Positions 16,695-25,286 of a stretch of DNA of 64,000 nt are shown piece by piece. Each line of letters opens with the position of its first letter. Position 1 is the first letter of the stretch. The translations under genes and the position numbers were made by a program. Origin of the DNA: Timaviella obliquedivisa GSE-PSE-MK23-08B (GTDB lineage Bacteria > Cyanobacteriota > Cyanobacteriia > Elainellales > Elainellaceae); assembly GCA_019358855.1 (NCBI GenBank), contig JAHHII010000017.1, positions 1-64,000 on the forward strand. Reading direction: 5' to 3'. Below the pieces are notes generated by a model. That model was not told the origin of the DNA. It saw only the letters and a list, made by a program, of their open reading frames with translations, and made no database searches.

Positions 16695-17192
16695 ATGAAA
16701 TTACGCGAGGAAGATTGTTCTGCTTTTGGTCGGCTTGTCTTACAGTATCTTAAAGATAATCCGCAAATTAGTATGAGTGAGCTTGCTAGACAGGTTAAAC
16801 TCTCTCATGCAGGGTTAAGTTGGATTTGTCTCAAGCGAAGTAGCCCCAACGAAGAGACGGCAGGGCGTGTTGCTCAGGTAATTGGAGCAGACTTTAATAA
16901 GATTGCTCGTCTTGTCCATGAGAATAAATTAGAGAAGTTAGCAAGTCTTAGCAACTTGAACTATGTTGCAAAACTCGATAAAAAATGGGTGTCTAGACCG
17001 ATTCCTGTAGAAGATGCGATCGCAGGATTAAATGCTGTGTTTCATGCGTACCATTATGTTGTTAGAAATGTTCCTGAAGTGGAAAAACCGACTGATTTTC
17101 AAATATATAAGGAGTCATATGAAATTGTTAGTGGACAATTTGTAAATAACGGTAAAAGGTTTGTAAAAACAAAGTCTCAGGATCGGCTTTAA
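16695..17192 (+). CDS. HTH-domain protein (XRE-like), probable regulator
   Basis: The 165-residue protein has an N-terminal helix-turn-helix region (about 8-65): QYLKDNPQISMSELARQVKLS and HAGLSWICLKRSSPNEETAG, followed by VAQVIGADFNKIARLVHENK, which is how lambda-repressor-type domains pair ISMSELARQ with a recognition helix. The C-terminal part (80-165) has aromatic-rich helices and no family I know. It is alone in its orientation, flanked by a long promoter region and by decayed genes. It could regulate the divergent PRC/DUF2382 cluster, but that is a positional inference only. Confidence 0.7.
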   Translation: MKLREEDCSAFGRLVLQYLKDNPQISMSELARQVKLSHAGLSWICLKRSSPNEETAGRVAQVIGADFNKIARLVHENKLEKLASLSNLNYVAKLDKKWVSRPIPVEDAIAGLNAVFHAYHYVVRNVPEVEKPTDFQIYKESYEIVSGQFVNNGKRFVKTKSQDRL

Positions 17193-17413
17193 AGGAATTG
17201 AGTTAGAAGATTTCATACTAATTTCATAATTGTGTGAGAAGCGTACGACCAGTGGCTTGCCATGAGTCTTCATTTTTAGTTGTCCTCTCTTTTACCAACC
17301 GCTTGTGATGAACGATTCACCTCAGTCTTCTCGCTTTCGCGGGACAGTTAAACGTGTTGAAAAAATGTCGATACTTTATGCTTCCAGGACTCTCTTTGGT
17401 CTAATGCTGCTAA

Positions 17414-17550
17414 GGGAGTTGCGTGAAAATAAAACACCAGTGAAATGCATTGACTTTTCAGCCCCCTAAATCCCCCATTCTGGGGGACTTCCGAACCTTT
17501 CAAAGTCCCCCAGAATGGGGGATTTAGGGGGCGGTTCAGAGCGTTATTTA
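17414..17550. repeat. MITE-like element, family 1 copy D, right end missing
   Basis: The left end GGGAGTTGCGTGAAAATAAA is identical to copy A and is preceded by TAA (17411-17413). The centre has the common GC-rich hairpin, more symmetrical here than in copy A (CCCCCTAAATCCCCCAT against ATGGGGGATTTAGGGGG). Identity to copy A stops at GCGTTATTTA (17541-17550), after which the sequence becomes an HlyD-type coding fragment. The right terminal repeat and any second TAA are therefore lost. Confidence 0.7.
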
Positions 17551-17733
17551 GCTGATCTACGCCTTGCCCAACGCAACTATCAACAACAGCAGAAAATTGC
17601 GATCGCCGACATTAATCAAGCCCGTGTAGCTCTAAAATTCGCCCAAGAAAAATACGATCGAGATCAGCAGCTAACCACAGAAGGAGCGATTCCCAAACGA
17701 CAATTTTTAGAATCAGAATCTCGACTACACTAG
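17551..17733 (+). pseudogene. Fragment of HlyD/RND-type membrane fusion protein
   Basis: About 60 codons read as a coiled-coil hairpin: ADLRLAQRNYQQQQKIAIAD, then INQARVALKFAQEKYDRDQQL, then the turn TEGAIPKRQFLESESRLH. The A-I-P-K-R turn followed by E-S-x-x-x is typical of the alpha-hairpin of periplasmic adaptor proteins of efflux pumps. No signal peptide, lipoyl or beta-barrel domain remains, and a stop follows at once. It begins at the broken edge of a MITE, which suggests that recombination removed the rest. Confidence 0.65.
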
Positions 17734-17837
17734 AGTTTATCGGAAATTAGGATTGTAGAATAGGACAAGCAGTGTTGTCTATTAGCCTCCAAGGTAGCCA
17801 AATGAAAATGAGCTACCAATAGCTAAAGAATAATACT

Positions 17838-18226
17838 TATCGGTTTTAGGTGATGAAGAACAGCTTTATCGCCTATTAATGAATCTAGTTACAAACGCTA
17901 TTCAGTATACGCCAGCTAACGGTCAGGTAATAGTCATGCTTGATAGAAATGATCAGCAGGCACTAATTCACGTTCAAGATAATGGAATTGGGATCACTAC
18001 TGCTGATCAAAACCAAATTTTTGAGCGTTTCTACCGCGTTGATTGCGATCGCTCTCGCCAGACTGGAGGAGCAGGGCTAGGGCTAGCAATCGCTCAGGCG
18101 ATCGCCCAGGCACATCAGGGTAGCATCCAAGTTCAAAGTAGTTTAGGGGAAGGCAGCAGGTTTACAGTACAGTTACCGCTGATTACTATTGCCATTTGGC
18201 GACAAGATTCAGCACAGCGCCGATAG
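17838..18226 (+). pseudogene. C-terminal fragment of a sensor histidine kinase
   Basis: The frame reads LSVLGDEEQLYRLLMNLVTNA, carrying the N box, followed by G1 (VQDNGIGIT), F (IFERFYRVD) and G2 (GGAGLGLAIAQAIAQ) boxes of the HATPase_c domain. Sensor, HAMP and phospho-acceptor His regions are absent upstream and no response regulator gene follows. FERFYR is typical of OmpR-class partner kinases, such as metal-responsive ones. It lies 105 bp after an HlyD adaptor relic, so both may descend from a lost efflux/two-component locus. Confidence 0.7.
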
Positions 18227-18459
18227 GACTCAGCGCAACGCTTGCAGCGTCGGGTACAGTCTTTTGACGACCTTTGGCTTCTGTCTTTAGAGGGATAAAC
18301 CAAATTGTTAAAATCGCTTATCCTACCCAAAGATTTCAAGGATTATCAGTAAATTTAGGAGGTAATCGACTTCTTAGAAGAGCTATTCAGCTCCGTTTTT
18401 TGCATTGTATTCCCGCTATTAGAGTTAAATTTAGTATTTTTTGTAAAGGCATTCCTCCT

Positions 18460-20583
18460 ATGTATCTACCACTGTGGCCCGGCAATGTTTACCCTTTAGG
18501 TTCTTACTGGGATGGGAAAGGAACAAACTTTGCTTTGTCCTCTGAAAACGCAACGGGTGTCGAATTATGCTTGTTCGATCGCAATGATCAAGAAACTCGC
18601 TTGTCTTTAACAGAGGTTAGTAATTTCATATGGCATGGTTATTTGCCAGGTGTGGGGCCAGGGCAGCGCTATGGATATCGAGTGCATGGTCCCTACGAGC
18701 CCCAGAGAGGACTTCGCTTCAATCCTCATAAGCTCTTAATTGATCCCTATGCCAAGGCGTTAGATGGAGATGTAGGTAACGGTCCTGAAATCTTTGGGTA
18801 TGACTGGAACAGCCCTGACCAAGATTTATCTTTCTCAGAGCTAGACAGTGCTTCGCGAGTGCCCAAAGCAGTTGTGGTCGATCAGTCGTTTGATTGGCAA
18901 GGCGATACTCTTTTGCGAACCCCTTGGCATGAAACCATTATTTATGAGGTGCATGTCAAGGGATTTACTAAGCTCCATCCCGATATTCCTGAAGAATTGC
19001 GGGGAACTTATGCCGGAATGAGCCATCCAGCTGCGATCGAACATTTACAACAGTTGGGCATTACCGCTATTGAACTGATCCCGATTCATCATTTCTTAGC
19101 CTATCCAGGACATTTAGCTGATAAAGGACTGAAGAATTATTGGGGCTATGATTCCATTAACTACTTTGCACCTCACGCGGCATACAGCGCAAGTGGTACA
19201 GGTGGACAGCAAGTAACAGAATTTAAGGAAATGGTCAAGGCGCTACATCATGCTGGCATTGAAGTGATTCTTGATGTGGTTTATAACCATACGGGCGAAG
19301 GAAATCAGTTGGGTCCTACCCTTTCCTTTCGAGGAATTGATAATTCTAATTACTACCGGGTTGTAGAGGGGAACGAGCGCTATTACATGGACTTTACAGG
19401 CTGTGGTAATTCTCTTTGTATGCGCCATCCTCAAGTATTAAAGCTTATTACTGACAGTTTGCGCTATTGGGTAACCGAGATGCATGTTGACGGCTTCCGC
19501 TTTGATTTAGCTTCTGCGTTAGCGCGTGAGCTATATGAAGTTAATAGCTTGGCTGCATTCTTCAACATCATTCATCAAGATCCGGTGCTTGCAGGGGTGA
19601 AGTTAATCGCTGAGCCGTGGGATGTGGGAGAGGGCGGCTACCAGGTCGGTAATTTTCCGGTACTTTGGTCGGAGTGGAATGGCAGATACCGTGATACTGT
19701 CCGAGATTTTTGGCGGGGTGAAGATGAGACATTGGGGGAGTTTGCTTATCGCTTCACGGGTAGTCCCGACTTATATTTTCAGCAGAATGGACGACGTCCC
19801 AATGCAAGCATTAACTTTATTACGGCTCATGACGGTTTTACGTTAAATGATTTAGTGAGTTATAACGAAAAACGCAATGAGGCGAATGGTGAAAATAGTC
19901 AGGATGGAGAAAGCCATAATCGTTCTTGGAACTGTGGAGTAGAAGGTGTAACGGATGATCCAGAAGTGTTGCAGCTACGGGAACGTCAACGGCGAAATTT
20001 GTTGGTTACGCTGATGTTATCTCAGGGCGTACCAATGCTGCTAGGTGGCGATGAGTTAGGACGATCGCAGATGGGTAACAATAATGGTTACTGTCAAGAC
20101 AATCCGCTTTCCTGGTTTGATTGGGACTTAGTTAAAGGAAACGAAGATTTAGTTAACTTCTGCCGTGAACTAATTTATTTCCGCCGGGGGCATCCGGTCT
20201 TTCGTCGCCGCAAGTGGTTTCAAGGTCAGCCCATTCGAGGGGTGCCTGATATTGGGTGGTATGATCCAGACGGGACAGAGCATACAGAAGAAGAATGGCA
20301 AAAAGGTTACCCTAAAATTATTGGAGTTTTCTTGAATGGAGAAGGAATTCCTAGCCCTGGTGCCCAAGGGCAAAAAGTTCGGGATGACAGTTTTCTAATC
20401 CTCTTTAATGCCTATTGGGAAATGGTTGAGTTTATCTTACCGATGGCAATGCCCCACGTCCGATGGCAAATGACTGTTGATACTAAAGAGCCTCGCTTTA
20501 TTCAAGAGGAACGGATTTTCACTGCTGACCAATCGGTGCCTTTAATCGATCGCTCTATGGTTGTCCTGTGTCTATTAACTTAA
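18460..20583 (+). CDS. glgX: Glycogen debranching enzyme GlgX/TreX (GH13)
   Basis: Starting at ATG 18460 the product has 707 residues, the normal length for GlgX. It has an N-terminal CBM48 (about 10-120, WPGNVYPLGSYWDGKGTNFA) and a GH13 barrel with region I DVVYNHTGEG, region II DGFRFDLAS (nucleophile Asp), region III AEPWDVG (acid Glu) and region IV TAHDGFTL (stabilising Asp). NEANGENSQDGESHNRSWN is the usual isoamylase-type insertion. The enzyme hydrolyses alpha-1,6 branches of glycogen-type glucans. The upstream extension to 18274 is not supported. treZ follows after 100 bp on the same strand, so the released linear maltodextrin may enter the trehalose route. Confidence 0.93.
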   Translation: MYLPLWPGNVYPLGSYWDGKGTNFALSSENATGVELCLFDRNDQETRLSLTEVSNFIWHGYLPGVGPGQRYGYRVHGPYEPQRGLRFNPHKLLIDPYAKALDGDVGNGPEIFGYDWNSPDQDLSFSELDSASRVPKAVVVDQSFDWQGDTLLRTPWHETIIYEVHVKGFTKLHPDIPEELRGTYAGMSHPAAIEHLQQLGITAIELIPIHHFLAYPGHLADKGLKNYWGYDSINYFAPHAAYSASGTGGQQVTEFKEMVKALHHAGIEVILDVVYNHTGEGNQLGPTLSFRGIDNSNYYRVVEGNERYYMDFTGCGNSLCMRHPQVLKLITDSLRYWVTEMHVDGFRFDLASALARELYEVNSLAAFFNIIHQDPVLAGVKLIAEPWDVGEGGYQVGNFPVLWSEWNGRYRDTVRDFWRGEDETLGEFAYRFTGSPDLYFQQNGRRPNASINFITAHDGFTLNDLVSYNEKRNEANGENSQDGESHNRSWNCGVEGVTDDPEVLQLRERQRRNLLVTLMLSQGVPMLLGGDELGRSQMGNNNGYCQDNPLSWFDWDLVKGNEDLVNFCRELIYFRRGHPVFRRRKWFQGQPIRGVPDIGWYDPDGTEHTEEEWQKGYPKIIGVFLNGEGIPSPGAQGQKVRDDSFLILFNAYWEMVEFILPMAMPHVRWQMTVDTKEPRFIQEERIFTADQSVPLIDRSMVVLCLLT

Positions 20584-20683
20584 GCAAGTTAGGCGATCGC
20601 TCCAGTATTAATTGGTTAACCAATTACCTTTGATAACCAGACCTGAGCATTGCTATTCATTCATCATTTGGAGATTGTTTACT

Positions 20684-22549
20684 ATGCAAGTTGGCGCTAA
20701 GTATTTGGGCAATAATCAGTGTAAATTTACAGTCTGGGGTCCTAAGTTAGATTTTGTGGCTGTGCAGTTGGTTTCGCAAAACGATCGATTGATCCAGATG
20801 GAGCAGCAAGATAACGGCTATTGGCAAGCGATCGTCTCAGATGTTCCACCCGGAACTTGCTACTTTTATCAACTCAATGGTGGTGAATGCAGACCTGATC
20901 CAGCCTCCCATTTTCAACCAAGAGGAGTTCATGGTGCTTCTCAAGTCATCGATCATCAATTTAGCTGGACAGATCAGCATTGGCACGGCGTGCCCCTTGA
21001 ATCCCTGGTTATTTACGAGCTCCACGTAGGCACTTTTACGCCTGAAGGCACTTTTGAGGCGATCATTCCTCGGTTAAAAGACCTGCGCGAACTGGGTATT
21101 ACGGCGATCGAATTAATGCCGATCGCACAGTTCCCAGGCAGTCATCCTCCGCAAGAGCAAGATCAGGGACATGACTATCGCAATTGGGGCTACGACGGAA
21201 CTTACATTTATGGGGTGCAGAACTCCTATGGTGAGCCTGCAAGTTTGAAGAAGTTAGTTAATGCCTGTCATCAAGAAGGAATTTCCATAATTTTAGATGT
21301 TGTCTACAATCACTTTGGACCTGAAGGTACTTACGTTCATCAATATGGATCTTACTTCACCGAAGCTTACCAAACCCTTTGGGGCAGTGCACTTAACTTT
21401 GACCATCAACATAGCGCTAATGTCCGCAACTTCTTTATTCAAAATGCACTGTATTGGATGCGAACCTATCACATTGATGCGCTGCGCCTAGACGCTGTTC
21501 ATGCAATTTATGACTTAGGGGCATACCACCTTTTAGAAGAGCTCTCAGACCGAGTTGTAGAACTCTCAGATGAACTAGGGCGAAAACTATATTTGATCGC
21601 AGAAAGTGATCTGAATGATCCTAAAATTATCCGTTCGAGTGATAAGGGAGGTTATGGGCTTGATGCTCAGTGGAGCGACGATTTTCACCATGCCCTCCAT
21701 GCGCTACTCACAGGCGATCGCATTGGCTATTATCAAGACTTTGGTCAGTGCCAACAGTTGGCTAAAGCATTTCAACAAGCCTTTGTGTACGACTGGCAGT
21801 ATGCACCGCATCGTCAGCGTTTCCATGGTAGAACCCCTAAAGGCTGTACGCCTTCTCAGTTTGTGGTCTGCATCCAGAACCATGACCAGGTTGGCAACCA
21901 GTTGAAGGGCGATCGCTTATCTCAGATTATTTCCTTTGAAGCTTTGAAGCTAGCAGCGGGCGCAGTTTTATTATCTCCTTTTATCCCGATGTTATTTATG
22001 GGCGAAGAATACGCCGAGGATGCGCCCTTTACCTACTTTGTAAGCCATTCTGACCCTGAGTTAATTCAAGCAGTTCGACAAGGACGCAAACAAGAGTTTG
22101 AAGCGTTCCATTACGACGGTGAACCTCCAGATCCAGAGGCAGTTGAAACATTCCTGATGTGTAAGCTGAATTGGGATAAACGTAAAGAGGGCAAGCACCA
22201 AGTCTTATGGTCGTTTCATCAACATTTAATTCGCCTTCGCAACACTCTACCGTCGCTACTTCGGCAGGATTTTCAATCAATTCAAGTTGGCAGCGATGAA
22301 GATAAACAGGTTGTTTGGTGGCGGCGCTGGAATGAAGATCACCAAGTTTTCTGTTTAATGAACTTTAACACTACCACAGTAACCTTTGAATCAGATGTAA
22401 GCTCATTTGCGGGACATAAAATTCTAGACTCTGCACTAGAACAATGGATGGGTTCTGGCTCTGCTGCCCCAGAAGCATTGCATCCTGAACAGCTTATTAC
22501 TTTATCGCCTCAGAGCTTTGTACTATACCAGTCCAATAGCGTTGCCTGA
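20684..22549 (+). CDS. treZ: Malto-oligosyltrehalose trehalohydrolase
   Basis: From ATG 20684, preceded by TTGGAG, the product has 621 residues. It shows CBM48 (about 1-95: GAKYLGNNQCKFTVWGPK), the TreZ landmark LVIYELHVGTFTPEGTFEA, and GH13 regions DVVYNHFGPEG, ALRLDAVHAI (nucleophile Asp), IAESDLNDP (Glu) and QNHDQVGNQ (Asp). TreZ releases trehalose from maltooligosyl trehalose made by TreY. No treY lies in the window, so the first step must be encoded elsewhere. With glgX it forms a probable two-gene unit. Trehalose is a drying and salt protectant, in keeping with the preceding stress cluster. Confidence 0.95.
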   Translation: MQVGAKYLGNNQCKFTVWGPKLDFVAVQLVSQNDRLIQMEQQDNGYWQAIVSDVPPGTCYFYQLNGGECRPDPASHFQPRGVHGASQVIDHQFSWTDQHWHGVPLESLVIYELHVGTFTPEGTFEAIIPRLKDLRELGITAIELMPIAQFPGSHPPQEQDQGHDYRNWGYDGTYIYGVQNSYGEPASLKKLVNACHQEGISIILDVVYNHFGPEGTYVHQYGSYFTEAYQTLWGSALNFDHQHSANVRNFFIQNALYWMRTYHIDALRLDAVHAIYDLGAYHLLEELSDRVVELSDELGRKLYLIAESDLNDPKIIRSSDKGGYGLDAQWSDDFHHALHALLTGDRIGYYQDFGQCQQLAKAFQQAFVYDWQYAPHRQRFHGRTPKGCTPSQFVVCIQNHDQVGNQLKGDRLSQIISFEALKLAAGAVLLSPFIPMLFMGEEYAEDAPFTYFVSHSDPELIQAVRQGRKQEFEAFHYDGEPPDPEAVETFLMCKLNWDKRKEGKHQVLWSFHQHLIRLRNTLPSLLRQDFQSIQVGSDEDKQVVWWRRWNEDHQVFCLMNFNTTTVTFESDVSSFAGHKILDSALEQWMGSGSAAPEALHPEQLITLSPQSFVLYQSNSVA

Positions 22550-23374
22550 TACGGTAAGTGCTATTGAAGGACTTAAACTTGCTTTGGTTAATGCAATAAA
22601 CTTTACTTCTCTACCATTACATCTTGAGCACTACTAAAAACATTCTTCATGTTGTGATCTTAGATAGGTTAATGCGATTTTGCAAGAACCGCCAAAAGCA
22701 TACTAGAGAACCAGCGTGAATCAATTAAATAACGAAAGTGCGGAAAGGTTAAATAATCGGGGCAGCCGTGAGATCAACCGCGCGATCGCAGTTTTCAGGC
22801 ATACCCTTAACTGCTGAAGAACGTGAACCTTATAGACCGCGATCGGCGATTGAACTAGAAAGAGAATGAGATTCTGAATCAAACCATTCATCAAGTAGAA
22901 CAGGCGCTGGGCGATCAAGGACAAGTTTTAGTACAGGTTTCTGGTATTGAACCCATCCTATGTCGAAGAGCGCAATCAACAACAAACATGGATTGATTGG
23001 CGATTTACAACAGATGAGGCGCGAGTCAAATTGAAACGACTTTACCCATTAATTAATACTTGACAGACCACTAGATAACATTGCAGAGATTGATCCTTCT
23101 AACTACTCTATTCGTCATTATTCTCAGCGGTTAGCAAAAACTTTAGAGACATGGTTTAGTCGCTAAAAATTTAGTGGTAAGGGTCTACATCTTTGCTTTT
23201 AAACTCAGTAATCGCTTAGAACCAGTATCATGCCAACATCAAGATATTTACTTTTTGATTAACCAGCATGTCTCTTTAATTAACCAGCATATAAGAGCAC
23301 AGTTGATTTCACTTTAGAGAAAGAGAAAAGGATGGTGAGTGATACTTAATGTCTAAAGTCGGTAACTATTTGGA
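22550..23374. other. Noncoding region with a transposase-tail relic
   Basis: About 825 bp between treZ and the acetyltransferase gene. Apart from the possible transposase tail at 22958-23064, the frames are broken. A following stretch (23064-23166) can be read as NIAEIDPSNYSIRHYSQRL and ETWFSR, not recognised. No RNA gene or hairpin terminator was identified. Confidence 0.45.
22958..23064 (+). pseudogene. Possible IS630-type transposase C-terminal relic
   Basis: A short frame reads YVEERNQQQTWIDWRFTTDE then ARVKLKRLYPLINT and stop. Tails of the form W-x-F-[ST]-T-x-x-A-R-x-K-L-[KR]-R-L-Y-P are, from memory, frequent at the end of cyanobacterial IS630-like DDE transposases. No upstream catalytic part is preserved. 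If right, it is the second trace of this family here, besides the element at the window start. Confidence 0.4.
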
Positions 23375-23944
23375 TTATTGCTTAGAGGTAGAAGTTTCAG
23401 CAGGCTGGGGCGATCGCGCTTTGATCGGTTGAGCCGGATTACCTGCATAAATCATCATCGGTTTAAGAGATTGACTAGTAACGCTACCCAGACCTAGTAC
23501 CGATCCTTTACCGATAGTTACACCAGGACCAACCACACATTGAGCCGCCAACCAGCTACTTTCTTCAACGTGTATTGGCGCAGTCAAAAGTTTGAAATGA
23601 GGATGATTCCAATCATGATTTCCCGTGCAAAGGTAAACCCCTTGAGACAGGCAAACGTGGCTTTCGATCGTGATCATTGCAAGGTTATCAATCCAAACGT
23701 TTTCGCCAATCCAAACATAATCGCCCACTTGCAACCGCCAAGGAAACTTAATGCGAACGTTAGGTTTAATGCGAACACCTTGACCAATTTGACTACCGAA
23801 ACAGCGAAGAATTTGCACTTTAACGGCAGACATTGGTAACCAGTTTGTTTCAACCAAAGGTGACCCAATGAAGTACCATAGCAATTGCTTCCAGTAAGGG
23901 GCACCTGGAGTATAGGAATCAAGCGTATATTGGTCGAGGCGCAT
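23375..23944 (-). CDS. WcaF-like O-acetyltransferase (left-handed beta-helix)
   Basis: The 189-residue start at 23944 is chosen because the extra ten codons of the longer frame overlap the tail of a decayed glycosyltransferase read in another frame. Hexapeptide repeats run from about 50 to 165 (IGQGVRIKPNVRIKFP, VGDYVWIGENVWIDNLAMIT, VCLSQGVYLCTGNHDW, GPGVTIGKGSVLGLGSVTS). GNHDWNHPHF holds the catalytic His, and AGNPAQPIK is the usual C-terminal motif. This is the colanic-acid WcaF type that acetylates sugars in exopolysaccharide precursors. It stands at the 3' end of the polysaccharide locus. No clear Shine-Dalgarno is seen. Confidence 0.85.
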   Translation of the reverse strand: MRLDQYTLDSYTPGAPYWKQLLWYFIGSPLVETNWLPMSAVKVQILRCFGSQIGQGVRIKPNVRIKFPWRLQVGDYVWIGENVWIDNLAMITIESHVCLSQGVYLCTGNHDWNHPHFKLLTAPIHVEESSWLAAQCVVGPGVTIGKGSVLGLGSVTSQSLKPMMIYAGNPAQPIKARSPQPAETSTSKQ

Positions 23945-23951
23945 GGCAAAT

Positions 23952-24080
23952 CTATTTCTGGAGTTCTGCTTCAATTAATCGAATGCTTAATACGAGTTCT
24001 GCGAGAACGCGCTGAAAGGCGTAGTACCAACCGTACCAACCATCAAGAATTCCACCTTTAAGAATGAGACAGTCGCTGCC
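23952..24080 (-). pseudogene. C-terminal relic of a GT2 glycosyltransferase
   Basis: On the minus strand a frame reads SDCLILKGGILDGWYGWYYA then FQRVLAELVLSIRLIEAELQK and a stop at 23952-23954, eight bases before the acetyltransferase start. GT2 enzymes of the WaaE/WcaA group end with a membrane-associated [LF]-K-x-G-[FI]-L-D-G-x-x-G segment followed by a helix, as here. An in-frame stop lies immediately upstream of SDC and no catalytic domain is seen in the adjoining 240 bp. The relic shows that a glycosyltransferase gene was lost at this end of the locus. Confidence 0.5.
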
Positions 24081-24321
24081 CTAACGCCGATCCTTAGATG
24101 AGGATGACGAAAGGTGCTAAAACTGGCGCTGCTAGAATCGCAGTATGAAAATCTGGCGCACTAGACCTCTTGACATGGCTAGTTTATTGAAAAAAGAATA
24201 GTGTTAAAGCCCTTATGAACTCCTTATGTTTAAACTCAATAATTCAAGGATCCAACGCAGCAAAAAGAACTTTAGCTTTTTTCTTTCACCAATAAACCAA
24301 TCCTGCTTCCTTATCCAGCAG

Positions 24322-25221
24322 TTATTGAGAATTTAAACTGTGTCGTCGTGATACGCTCATCAAGATTAGCGCTGCCTCTGGCGAATCAGGATTCACGCCG
24401 CACAGCCGCTGGGCAAAGCGGATATTCCAATCGGCTTTGCCCAGATCTCCCTCAAGTATAGATGCCCCGACGGTGCGATTGTGTGGATAAACTTGTACGT
24501 CGAAGCCAAGTGGCTCTAGAATTCGGTGGTAAAAATCACGAGTGACACCATCTCCAGGGCGGTGGTGCGTCTCAGAAGTAGTGCTCCAATACTGTTCCTC
24601 TGCGGTTGCGTGCCCACCTCGTCGAATGAGTTGATAGAAGGGGAGGCGCAACTTCCAGATCAGTTTAGCGATCGGGTTATTGTTCCACATCGATCGCTGC
24701 ACGTCGTGATCAGTCAGCAGTAGCCCACCCGGACGGATAATCCGAGCGGCTTCATGCAGAACACTCTCCATGTCGTCGCTGTGGTGTATTGTGGCATTGA
24801 GTATCACCACATCGGCAAAACCAGATACAAAAGGAAGTCTTTGTGCATCTGCCAGAACAGTCTCATACCCTAGCTCTTGAGCAATTTCTAGTGCACCTTC
24901 AGAAAAGTCTACGCCGATTATCAGGCTGGGTATACCACAGCAATCACGTAATGCCCGATACATATTTCCCGGTCCGCAGCCAATATCCACCACGATTTTG
25001 CTTTGCCAACTGCCAATCACCGCTTGCCAGCGTGCTTTTAAGTCTTCATCTTGATGGCAAGCTTCCAGATAGTCTCGTCCCCACTCTGGATGTCCAAAAT
25101 AGTAGGCATTGGCTTGGGCAGATAAACTAAGAAGTTCAACAGGAAAGGTCAGGATATTATTTTTCCACTTGCCTCGTGTATCAGTCGTAATATACTCTGC
25201 AAGTGCTTGAGATGATTTCAT
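24322..25221 (-). CDS. Class I SAM-dependent methyltransferase
   Basis: This 299-residue protein contains a Methyltransf_11 fold with motif I VVDIGCGPGNMYRAL (about 77-91), the acidic loop GVDFSEGALEIA (about 104-115), motif II ADAQRLPF and ADVVILNATIHHSDD, and motif III RPGGLLLTDHD. The C-terminal third, containing QLIRRGGHATAEEQYW, is an added lid. It is soluble. Position within the exopolysaccharide locus suggests methylation of a sugar or lipid-linked intermediate, but the substrate is not evident. ATG 25219-25221. Confidence 0.85.
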   Translation of the reverse strand: MKSSQALAEYITTDTRGKWKNNILTFPVELLSLSAQANAYYFGHPEWGRDYLEACHQDEDLKARWQAVIGSWQSKIVVDIGCGPGNMYRALRDCCGIPSLIIGVDFSEGALEIAQELGYETVLADAQRLPFVSGFADVVILNATIHHSDDMESVLHEAARIIRPGGLLLTDHDVQRSMWNNNPIAKLIWKLRLPFYQLIRRGGHATAEEQYWSTTSETHHRPGDGVTRDFYHRILEPLGFDVQVYPHNRTVGASILEGDLGKADWNIRFAQRLCGVNPDSPEAALILMSVSRRHSLNSQ

Positions 25222-25286
25222 TATTCCTTCTGAGGTTATTTAGTTCTAAATTTGGGCAACGAATCTACCTTTCAAGTCGCTATTGA

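Larger units (their letters stand above)
17193..18459. other. Decayed region: MITE fragment and two gene relics
   Basis: This 1.27-kb stretch before glgX has no intact gene. It holds a right-truncated family 1 MITE (17414-17550), an HlyD-type adaptor fragment (17551-17733) and a histidine kinase ATPase fragment (about 17838-18226). The open frame of glgX can be extended upstream to 18274 but that part reads as noncoding. The glgX promoter should lie at about 18230-18450. Confidence 0.6.

Noticed and set aside
18274-18459. Upstream extension of glgX
   Set aside because: GlgX proteins begin near WPGNxYPLG, and the ATG at 18460 gives the normal length; the extension looks like random sequence.
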